A stretch of 64,000 nucleotides of DNA from positions 992,001 to 1,056,000 of the forward strand of contig CAUVYP010001208.1 of assembly GCA_963556195.1 (NCBI GenBank), given 5' to 3'. The notes below the pieces were generated by a model. That model was not told the DNA's origin and did not search any database. It worked only from the letters and a program-made list of their open reading frames with translations. How positions within the stretch are numbered: the first letter of the stretch is position 1; every line of letters begins with the position of its first letter. Both the position numbers and the translations under genes were made by a program. Shown one piece after another: positions 1-10,000 of this stretch. Origin of the DNA: Sepiola atlantica (Eukaryota > Mollusca > Cephalopoda > Sepiida > Sepiolidae).

Positions 1-186
1 GCGTTTTAAAGTTGATATCGCTTTTGTTTATAACTTCCACATTTATTCGAATTGTGCAACGAAACTTTGCAGACAGTCTCGAATAGGCCCTTACTACTGA
101 AGTACCAAGTTTCAGAAGTGCAGCTCTTTTATTGCCGGAGATATGTCGATACAAACTGAATACGCAAAACATCAACAAAATTTAGC
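1..186 (+). repeat. Reference monomer (V type), used to define monomer positions 1-186
   Basis: This first complete monomer defines the phase used in all entries. Landmarks: TTTAAA at 5-10, GATATC at 14-19, ATTCGAAT palindrome at 45-52, variable block at 79-94, CTGAA at 97-101 facing TTCAG at 111-115, AGTAC at 101-105, CCGGAG at 135-140, and A-tracts at 166-169 and 177-180 before the junction TTTAGC|GCG. Counting bases gives 69 G+C of 186 (37%) and 9 CpG including the junction. It is a V-type unit, marked by TAGGCCCTTACTAC in the variable block. It differs from most V copies by ATTGCC instead of ACTGCC near 131-136. Confidence 0.95.
79..94. other. Monomer variable block (A/B switch), example in the reference monomer
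   Basis: Monomer positions 79-94 carry most of the type-to-type divergence while both flanks (AGACAGTC before, TACTGAAGTA after) are nearly constant. State A here reads TCGAATAGGCCC and is found in V, Y, P, D, F, C, A1, N and X; K and VK carry a related CCGAATGGGCC form. State B reads GCGGAGACACAT and is found in L, S, R, G, E, ENV and H. Aligning this V unit with an L unit without gaps, 8 of 16 positions differ, far above the background. The role, if any, is unknown. It could be a protein-binding site or simply an old subfamily split kept by gene conversion. Confidence 0.85.
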
Positions 187-193
187 GCGTTTT
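166..193. other. Phased A/T tracts across the monomer junction (possible curved DNA)
   Basis: AAAA at monomer positions 166-169 is followed by AAAATTT at 177-183 and TTTT at 190-193, the start of the next unit, so short A/T tracts recur at about 11-13 bp. A-tracts in near-helical phase are known to bend DNA, and several satellites have such curvature at unit junctions. TTTTAAA itself is not a bending motif, so the effect rests on the first two tracts. The pattern recurs in almost every monomer; a one-base loss occurs in S monomers ending near 1300 and 4274. Confidence 0.4.
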
Positions 194-743
194 AAAGTTG
201 ATATCGCTTTTGTTTATAACTTCAACATTTATTCGAATTGTGCAACGAAACTTTGTAGACAGTCGCGGAGACACATTTCCTACTGAAGTACCAAGTTTCA
301 GAAGTGCAGCTCTTGTACTGCCGGAGATATGTCGATACAAACTGAATACGCAAAACATCAACAAAATTATGCGCGTTTTAAAGTTGATATCGCATTTGTT
401 AATAACTTCCACATTTATTCGAATTGTGCAACAAAACTTTGCTGACAGTCGCGGAGACACATGTTCTACTGAAGTACGAAGTTTCAGAAGTGCAGCTCTT
501 GTACTGCCGGAGATATGTCGATAAAACTGAATACGCAAAACATCAACAAAATTTAGCGCGTTTTAAAGTTGATATCGCTTTTGTTTATAACTTCCACATT
601 TATTCGAATTGTGCAACGAAACTTTGCAGACAGTCTCGAATAGGCTTTTTCTACTGAAGTACGAAGTTTCAGAAGTGCAGCTCTTGTACTGCCGGAGATA
701 TGTCGATACAAACTGAATACGCAAAACATCAACAAAATTTAGC
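187..743. repeat. Three-monomer lead-in G-E-Y
   Basis: Three monomers follow the reference unit: G (187-372, TTCAAC head, TTTGTAGAC, B block), E (373-557, TTAATAAC head, TTTGCTGACAG, CATGTTCTAC) and Y (558-743, TAGGCTTTTTC). The E unit is 185 bp because one base is missing in GTCGATAAAACTG near 519-531. G-E-Y is the end of the 8-mer order seen next, so the window opens inside a HOR that has lost its L-S-R-K part. The direct V-to-G join is a monomer-scale deletion or exchange product. Confidence 0.8.
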
Positions 744-2230
744 GCGTTTTAAAGTTGATATCGCTTTTGTTTATAACTTCCACATTTATTCGAATTGTGC
801 AACAAAACTTGGCAGACAGTCGCGGAGACACATTTCCTACTGAAGTACCAAGTGTCAGAAGTGCAGCTCTTGTACTGACGGAGATATGTCGATACAAACT
901 GAATACGCAAAACATCAACAAAATTTAGCGCGTTTTAAAGTGGATATCGCTTTTGTTTATAACTTCCACATTTATTCGAATTGTGCAACGAAACTTTGCA
1001 GACAGTCTCGAATAGGCCCTTACTACTGAAGTACCAAGTTTCAGAAGTGCAGCTCTTGTACTGCCGGAGATATGTCGATACAAACTGAATACGCAAAACA
1101 TCAACAAAATTTAGCGCGTTTTAAAGTTGATATCGCTTTTGTTTATAACTTCCACATTTATTCGAATTGTGCAACGAAACTTTGCAGACAGTCGCGGAGA
1201 CACATTACTTACTGAAGTACGAAGTTTCAGAAGTGCAGCTCTTGTACTGCAGGAGATATGTCGATACAAACTGAATACGTAAAACATCAACAAATTTAGC
1301 GCGTTTTAAAGTTGATATCGCTTTTGTTTACAACTCTCACATTTATTCGAATTGTGCAACGAAACTTTGCAGACAGTCGCGGAGACACATTTCCTACTGA
1401 AGTACCAAGTTTCAGAAGTGCAGCTCTTGTACTGCCGGAGATATGTCGATACAAACTGAATACGCAAAACATCAACAAAATTTAGCGCGTTTTAAAGTTG
1501 ATATCGCTTTTGTGTATAACTTCCACATTTATTGGAATTGTGCAACGAAACTTTGCAGACAGTCCCGAATGGGCCTTTTCTACTGAAGTACCAAGTTTCA
1601 GAAGTGCAGCTCTTTTACTGCCGGAGATATGTCGATACAAACTGAATACGCAAAACATCAACAAAATTTAGCGCGTTTTAAAGTTGATATCGCTTTTGTT
1701 TATAACTTCAACATTTATTCGAATTGTGCAACGAAACTTTGTAGACAGTCGCGGAGACACATTTCCTACTGAAGTACCAAGTTTCAGAAGTGCAGCTCTT
1801 GTACTGCCGGAGATATGTCGATACAAACTGAATACGCAAAACATCAACAAAATTTAGCGCGTTTTAAAGTTGATATCGCTTTTGTTAATAACTTCCACAT
1901 TTATTCGAATTGTGCGACAAAACTTTGCTGACAGTCGCGGAGACACATGTTCTACTGAAGTACGAAATTTCAGAAGTGCAGCTCTTGTACTGCCGGAGAT
2001 ATGACGATACAAACTGAATACGCAAAACATCAACAAAATTTAGCGCGTTTTAAAGTTGATATCGCTTTTGTTTATAACTTCCACATTTATTCGAATTGTG
2101 CAACGAAACTTTGCAGACAGTCTGTAATAGGCTTTTTCTACTGAAGTACCAAGTTTCAGAAGTGCAGCTCTTGTACTGCCGGAGATATGTCGATACAAAC
2201 TGAATACGCAAAACATCAACAAAATTTAGC
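744..2230. repeat. 8-mer higher-order repeat L-V-S-R-K-G-E-Y
   Basis: Eight successive monomers form the basic family-1 HOR of nominal length 1488 bp (1487 here, because the S unit at 1116-1300 lacks one base near its end). Diagnostic marks in order: L has ACAAAACTTGGCAG and AAGTGTCAG; V has TAGGCCCTTACTAC; S has CACATTACTTAC; R has TTTACAACTCTCAC; K has GTGTATAAC, TTGGAATT and CCCGAATGGG; G has TTCAACATT and TTTGTAGAC; E has TTAATAAC and TTTGCTGACAG; Y has TAGGCTTTTTC. The same order recurs at 14878-16365, showing that it is a real unit and not a chance series. Confidence 0.85.
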
Positions 2231-4089
2231 GCGTTTTAAAGTTGATATCGCTTTTGTTTATAACTTCCACATTTATTCGAATTGTGCAACAAAACTTGGC
2301 AGACAGTCGCGGAGACACATTTCCTACTGAAGTACCAAGTGTCAGAAGTGCAGCTCTTGTACTGCCGGAGATATGTCGATACAAACTGAATACGCAAAAC
2401 ATCAACAAAATTTAGCGCGTTTTAAAGTGGATATCGCTTTTGTTTATAACTTCCACATTTATTCGAATTGTGCAACGAAACTTTGCAGACAGTCTCGAAT
2501 AGGCCCTTACTACTGAAGTCAGAAGTTTCAGAAGTGCAGCTCTTGTACTGCCGGAGATATGTCGATACAAACTGAATACGCAAAACATCAACAAAATTTA
2601 GCGCGTTTTAAAGTTGATATCGCTTTTGTTTATAACTTCCACATTTATTCGAATTGTGCAACGAAACTTTGCAGACAGTCGCGGAGACACATTACTTACT
2701 GAAGTACGAAGTTTCAGAAGTGCAGCTCTTGTACTGCCGGAGATATGTCGATACAAACTGAATACGCAAAACATCAACAAAATTTAGCGCGTTTTAAAGT
2801 TGATATCGCTTTTGTTTACAACTCTCACATTTATTCGAATTGTGCAACGAAACTTTGCAGACAGTCGCGGAGACACATTTCCTACTGAAGTACCAAGTTT
2901 CAGAAGTGCAGCTCTTGTACTGCCGGAGATATGTCGATACAAACTGAATACGCAAAACATCAACAAAATTTAGCGCGTTTTAAAGTTGATATCGCTTTTG
3001 TGTATAACTTCCACATTTATTGGAATTGTGCAACGAAACTTTGCAGACAGTCCCGAATGGGCCTTTTCTACTGAAGTACCAATTTCAGAAGTGCAGCTCT
3101 TTTACTGCCGGAGATATGTCGATACAAACTGAATACGCAAAACATCAACAAAATTTAGCGCGTTTTAAAGTTGATATCGCTTTTGTTTATAACTTCAACA
3201 TTTATTCGAATTGTGCAACGAAACTTTGTAGACAGTCGCGGAGACACATTTCCTACTGAAGTACCAAGTTTCAGAAGTGCAGCTCTTGTACTGCCGGAGA
3301 TATGTCGATACAAACTGAATACGCAAAACATCAACAAAATTTAGCGCGTTTTAAAGTTGATATCGCTTTTGTGTATAACTTCCACATTTATTCGAATTGT
3401 GCAACAAAACTTTGCTGACAGTCGCGGAGACACATGTTCTACTGAAGTACGAAGTTTCAGAAGTGCAGCTCTTGTACTGCCGGAGATATGTCGATACAAA
3501 CTGAATACGCAAAACATCAACAAAATTTAGCGCGTTTTAAAGTTGATATCGCTTTTGTTTATAACTTCCACATTTATTCGAATTGTGCAACGAAACTTTG
3601 CAGACAGTCTCGAATAGGCCTTGTCTACTAAAGTACTAAGTTTCAGAAGTGCAGCTCTTGTACTTCCGGAGATCGGTCGATACAAACTGAATACGCAAAA
3701 CATCAACAAAATTTAGCGCGTTTTAAAGTTGATATCGCTTTTGTGTATAACTTCCACATTTATTCGAATTGTGCAACGAAACTTTGCAGACAGTCTCGAA
3801 TAGGCCTTGTCTACTGAAGTACCAAGTTTCAGAAGTGCAGCTCTTGTACTGCCGGAGATATGTCGATACAAACTGAATACGCAAAACATCAACATAATTT
3901 AGCGCGTTTTAAAGTTGATATCGCTTTTGTTTATAACTTCCACATTTATTCGAATTGTGCAACGAAACTTTGCAGACAGTCTCGAATAGGCCTTGTCTAC
4001 TAAAGTACCAAGATTCAGAAGTGCAGCATTTGTACTGCCGAAGATATGTCGATACAAACTGAATACGCAAAACATCAACAAAATTTAGC
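1116..4089. repeat. 2974-bp tandem duplication, copy 1 (16 monomers)
   Basis: Order S-R-K-G-E-Y-L-V-S-R-K-G-E-P-D-F. It has the same order and private marks as 4090-7063, including two shared one-base deletions (S unit near 1287-1293 and K unit GTACCAATTTC near 3077-3085), CAGGAGATATG near 1249-1260, CATAATTTAG near 3892 and the unusual F unit with AAGATTCAG. Two lost bases explain 2974 instead of 2976. The only clear difference I noticed is the head of the E unit, GTGTATAAC near 3370 against GTTAATAAC near 6344. It overlaps the 8-mer and 10-mer entries, which describe the order within it. Confidence 0.9.
2231..4089. repeat. 10-mer HOR variant L-V-S-R-K-G-E-P-D-F
   Basis: It starts like the 8-mer but after E continues with P (GAGATCGGTCG), D (GTGTATAAC head, TAGGCCTTGTC) and F (CAGCATTTGTACTGCCGAAG). 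P, D and F all carry A-state blocks and look like relatives of Y that were amplified as a group. The V unit has AAGTCAGAAG in place of AAGTACCAAG. The K unit at 2975-3159 is 185 bp. Later copies of this longer form add a C unit (CGAGACTTTGC, GAATAAGCC) to give an 11-mer. Confidence 0.85.
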
Positions 4090-7063
4090 GCGTTTTAAAG
4101 TTGATATCGCTTTTGTTTATAACTTCCACATTTATTCGAATTGTGCAACGAAACTTTGCAGACAGTCGCGGAGACACATTACTTACTGAAGTACGAAGTT
4201 TCAGAAGTGCAGCTCTTGTACTGCAGGAGATATGTCGATACAAACTGAATACGTAAAACATCAACAAATTTAGCGCGTTTTAAAGTTGATATCGCTTTTG
4301 TTTACAACTCTCACATTTATTCGAATTGTGCAACGAAACTTTGCAGACAGTCGCGGAGACACATTTCCTACTGAAGTACCAAGTTTCAGAAGTGCAGCTC
4401 TTGTACTGCCGGAGATATGTCGATACAAACTGAATACGCAAAACATCAACAAAATTTAGCGCGTTTTAAAGTTGATATCGCTTTTGTGTATAACTTCCAC
4501 ATTTATTGGAATTGTGCAACGAAACTTTGCAGACAGTCCCGAATGGGCCTTTTCTACTGAAGTACCAAGTTTCAGAAGTGCAGCTCTTTTACTGCCGGAG
4601 ATATGTCGATACAAACTGAATACGCAAAACATCAACAAAATTTAGCGCGTTTTAAAGTTGATATCGCTTTTGTTTATAACTTCAACATTTATTCGAATTG
4701 TGCAACGAAACTTTGTAGACAGTCGCGGAGACACATTTCCTACTGAAGTACCAAGTTTCAGAAGTGCAGCTCTTGTACTGCCGGAGATATGTCGATACAA
4801 ACTGAATACGCAAAACATCAACAAAATTTAGCGCGTTTTAAAGTTGATATCGCTTTTGTTAATAACTTCCACATTTATTCGAATTGTGCGACAAAACTTT
4901 GCTGACAGTCGCGGAGACACATGTTCTACTGAAGTACGAAATTTCAGAAGTGCAGCTCTTGTACTGCCGGAGATATGACGATACAAACTGAATACGCAAA
5001 ACATCAACAAAATTTAGCGCGTTTTAAAGTTGATATCGCTTTTGTTTATAACTTCCACATTTATTCGAATTGTGCAACGAAACTTTGCAGACAGTCTGTA
5101 ATAGGCTTTTTCTACTGAAGTACCAAGTTTCAGAAGTGCAGCTCTTGTACTGCCGGAGATATGTCGATACAAACTGAATACGCAAAACATCAACAAAATT
5201 TAGCGCGTTTTAAAGTTGATATCGCTTTTGTTTATAACTTCCACATTTATTCGAATTGTGCAACAAAACTTGGCAGACAGTCGCGGAGACACATTTCCTA
5301 CTGAAGTACCAAGTGTCAGAAGTGCAGCTCTTGTACTGCCGGAGATATGTCGATACAAACTGAATACGCAAAACATCAACAAAATTTAGCGCGTTTTAAA
5401 GTGGATATCGCTTTTGTTTATAACTTCCACATTTATTCGAATTGTGCAACGAAACTTTGCAGACAGTCTCGAATAGGCCCTTACTACTGAAGTCAGAAGT
5501 TTCAGAAGTGCAGCTCTTGTACTGCCGGAGATATGTCGATACAAACTGAATACGCAAAACATCAACAAAATTTAGCGCGTTTTAAAGTTGATATCGCTTT
5601 TGTTTATAACTTCCACATTTATTCGAATTGTGCAACGAAACTTTGCAGACAGTCGCGGAGACACATTACTTACTGAAGTACGAAGTTTCAGAAGTGCAGC
5701 TCTTGTACTGCCGGAGATATGTCGATACAAACTGAATACGCAAAACATCAACAAAATTTAGCGCGTTTTAAAGTTGATATCGCTTTTGTTTACAACTCTC
5801 ACATTTATTCGAATTGTGCAACGAAACTTTGCAGACAGTCGCGGAGACACATTTCCTACTGAAGTACCAAGTTTCAGAAGTGCAGCTCTTGTACTGCCGG
5901 AGATATGTCGATACAAACTGAATACGCAAAACATCAACAAAATTTAGCGCGTTTTAAAGTTGATATCGCTTTTGTGTATAACTTCCACATTTATTGGAAT
6001 TGTGCAACGAAACTTTGCAGACAGTCCCGAATGGGCCTTTTCTACTGAAGTACCAATTTCAGAAGTGCAGCTCTTTTACTGCCGGAGATATGTCGATACA
6101 AACTGAATACGCAAAACATCAACAAAATTTAGCGCGTTTTAAAGTTGATATCGCTTTTGTTTATAACTTCAACATTTATTCGAATTGTGCAACGAAACTT
6201 TGTAGACAGTCGCGGAGACACATTTCCTACTGAAGTACCAAGTTTCAGAAGTGCAGCTCTTGTACTGCCGGAGATATGTCGATACAAACTGAATACGCAA
6301 AACATCAACAAAATTTAGCGCGTTTTAAAGTTGATATCGCTTTTGTTAATAACTTCCACATTTATTCGAATTGTGCAACAAAACTTTGCTGACAGTCGCG
6401 GAGACACATGTTCTACTGAAGTACGAAGTTTCAGAAGTGCAGCTCTTGTACTGCCGGAGATATGTCGATACAAACTGAATACGCAAAACATCAACAAAAT
6501 TTAGCGCGTTTTAAAGTTGATATCGCTTTTGTTTATAACTTCCACATTTATTCGAATTGTGCAACGAAACTTTGCAGACAGTCTCGAATAGGCCTTGTCT
6601 ACTAAAGTACTAAGTTTCAGAAGTGCAGCTCTTGTACTTCCGGAGATCGGTCGATACAAACTGAATACGCAAAACATCAACAAAATTTAGCGCGTTTTAA
6701 AGTTGATATCGCTTTTGTGTATAACTTCCACATTTATTCGAATTGTGCAACGAAACTTTGCAGACAGTCTCGAATAGGCCTTGTCTACTGAAGTACCAAG
6801 TTTCAGAAGTGCAGCTCTTGTACTGCCGGAGATATGTCGATACAAACTGAATACGCAAAACATCAACATAATTTAGCGCGTTTTAAAGTTGATATCGCTT
6901 TTGTTTATAACTTCCACATTTATTCGAATTGTGCAACGAAACTTTGCAGACAGTCTCGAATAGGCCTTGTCTACTAAAGTACCAAGATTCAGAAGTGCAG
7001 CATTTGTACTGCCGAAGATATGTCGATACAAACTGAATACGCAAAACATCAACAAAATTTAGC
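4090..7063. repeat. 2974-bp tandem duplication, copy 2
   Basis: It lies directly after copy 1 with no spacer and repeats the same 16 monomers in the same order. The last shared monomer is the F unit ending at 7063; the next unit is L here but S after copy 1, which fixes the right edge to within a monomer. Shared private deletions and substitutions over nearly 3 kb mean the duplication is recent. Unequal exchange out of register by 16 monomers is the simplest mechanism. Confidence 0.9.
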
Positions 7064-10000
7064 GCGTTTTAAAGTTGATATCGCTTTTGTTTATAACTTC
7101 CACATTTATTCGAATTGTGCAACAAAACTTGGCAGACAGTCGCGGAGACACATTTCCTACTGAAGTACCAAGTGTCAGAAGTGCAGCTCTTGTACTGCCG
7201 GAGATATGTCGATACAAACTGAATACGCAAAACATCAACAAAATTTAGCGCGTTTTAAAGTTGATATCGCTTTTGTTTATAACTTCCACATTTATTCGAA
7301 TTGTGCAACGAAACTTTGCAGACAGTCTCGAATAGGCCCTTACTACTGAAGTACCAAGTTTCAGAAGTGCAGCTCTTGTACTGCCGGAGATATGTCGATA
7401 CAAACTGAATACGCAAAACATCAACAAAATTTAGCGCGTTTTAAAGTTGATATCGCTTTTGTTTATAACTTCCACATTTATTCGAATTGTGCAACGAAAC
7501 TTTGCAGACAGTCGCGGAGACACATTACTTACTGAAGTACCAAGTTTCAGAAGTGCAGCTCTTGTACTGCCGGAGATATGTCGATACAAACTGAATACGC
7601 AAAACATCAACAAAATTTAGCGCGTTTTAAAGTTGATATCGCTTTTGTTTACAACTCTCACATTTATTCGAATTGTGCAACGAAACTTTGCAGACAGTCG
7701 CGGAGACACATTTCCTACTGAAGTACCAAGTTTCAGAAGTGCAGCTCTTGTACTGCCGGAGATATGTCGATACAAACTGAATACGCAAAACATCAACAAA
7801 ATTTAGCGCGTTTTAAAGTTGATATCGCTTTTGTGTATAACTTCCACATTTATTGGAATTGTGCAACGAAACTTTGCAGACAGTCCCGAATGGGCCTTTT
7901 CTACTGAAGTACCAAGTTTCAGAAGTGCAGCTCTTTTACTGCCGGTGATATGTCGATACAAACTGAATACGCAAAACATCAACAAAATTTAGCGCGTTTT
8001 AAAGTTGATATCGCTTTTGTTTATAACTTCCACATTTATTCGAATTGTGCAACGAAACTTTGCAGACAGTCTCGAATAGGCCTTGTCTACTAGAGTACTA
8101 AGTTTCAGAAGTGCAGCTCTTGTACTTCCGGAGATCGGTCGATACAAACTGAATACGCAAAACATCAACCAAATTTAGCGCGTTTTAAAGTTGATATCGC
8201 TTTTGTGTATAACTTCCACATTTATTCGAATTGTGCAACGAAACTTTGCAGACAGTCTCGAATAGGCCTTGTCTACTGAAGTACCAAGTTTCAGAAGTGC
8301 AGCTCTTGTACTGCCGGAGATATGTCGATACAAACTGAATACGCAAAACATCAACATAATTTAGCGCGTTTTAAAGTTGATATCGCTTTTGTTTATAACT
8401 TCCACATTTATTCGAATTGTGCAACGAAACTTTGCAGACAGTCTCGAATAGGCCTTGTCTACTAAAGTACCAAGTTTCAGCAGTGCAGCATTTGTACTGC
8501 CGAAGATATGTCGATACAAACTGAATACGCAAAACATCAACAAAATTTAGCGCGTTTTAAAGTTGATATCGCTTTTGTTTATAACTTCCACATTTATTCG
8601 AATTGTGCAACGAGACTTTGCAGACAGTCTCGAATAAGCCTTGTCTACTGAAGTACCAAGTTTCAGAAGTGCAGCTCTTGTACTGCCGGAGATATGTCGA
8701 TACAAACTGAATACGCAAAACATCAACAAAATTTAGCGCGTTTTAAAGTTGATATCGCTTTTGTTTATAACTTCCACATTTATTCGAATTGTGCAACGAA
8801 ACTTTGCAGACAGTCGCGGAGACACATTTCCTACTGAAGTACCAAGTTTCAGAAGTGCAGCTCTTGTACTGCCGGAGATATGTCGATACAAACTGAATAC
8901 GCAAAACATCAACAAAATTTAGCGCGTTTTAAAGTTGATATCGCTTTTGTGTATAACTTCTACATTTATTCGAATTGTGCAACGAAACTTTGCAGACAGT
9001 CCCGAATGGGCCTTTTCTACTGAAGTACCAAGTTTCAGAAGTGCAGCTCTTGTACTGCGTGAGATATGTCGATACAAACTGAATACGCAAAACATCAACA
9101 AAATTTAGCGCGTTTTAAAGTTGATATCCCTTTTGTTTATAACTTCCACATTTATTCGAATTGTGCAACGAAACTTTGTAGACAGTCGCGGAGACACATT
9201 TCCTACTGAAGTACCAAGTTTCAGAAGTGCAGCTTGTGTACTGCCGGAGATATGTCGATACAAACTGAATACGCAAAACATCAACAAAATTTAGCGCGTT
9301 TTAAAGTTGATATCGCTTTTGTTTATAACTTCCACATTTATTCGAATTGTGCAACGAAACTTTGCAGACAGTCGCGGAGACACATTACTTACTGAAGTAC
9401 CAAGTTTCAGAAGTGCAGCTCTTGTACTGCCGGAGATATGTCGATACAAACTGAATACGAAAAACATCAACAAAATTTAGCGCGTTTTAAAGTTGATATC
9501 GCTTTTGTTTACAACTCTCACATTTATTCGAATTGTGCAACGAAACTTTGCAGACAGTCGCGGAGACACATTTCCTACTGAAGTACCAAGTTTCAGAAGT
9601 GCAGCTCTTGTACTGCCGGAGATATGTCGATACAAACTGAATACGCAAAAAACACCAACAAAATTTAGCGCGTTTTAAAGTTGATATCGCTTTTGTGTAT
9701 AACTTCCACATTTATTGGAATTGTGCAACGAAACTTTGCAGACAGTCCCGAATGGGCCTTTTCTACTGAAGTACCAAGTTTAAGAAGTGCAGCTCTTTTA
9801 CTGCCGGAGATATGTCGATACAAACTGAATACGCAAAACATCAACAAAATTTAGCGCGTTTTAAAGTTGATATCGCTTTTGTTTATAACTTCCACATTTA
9901 TTCGAATTGTGCAACGAAACTTTGTAGACAGTCGCGGAGACACATTTCCTACTGAAGTACCAAGTTTCAGAAGTGCAGCTATTGTACTGCCGGAGATATG

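Noticed and set aside
48..64. Functional CENP-B box
   Set aside because: The CGGG half of the essential core is absent, so it is listed only as a partial likeness.
41..70. RNA polymerase III B-box-like TTCGAAT, suggesting a tRNA-derived element
   Set aside because: Only the core is similar, no A box lies at a suitable distance, and no tRNA-like fold or terminal poly-A is present.
4090..7063. Assembly artefact as the only reason for the near-identical 2974-bp copies
   Set aside because: Not fully excluded, but the two copies differ at the E-unit head and have different flanks, and other duplications of different period occur in the window, as expected for a real satellite.
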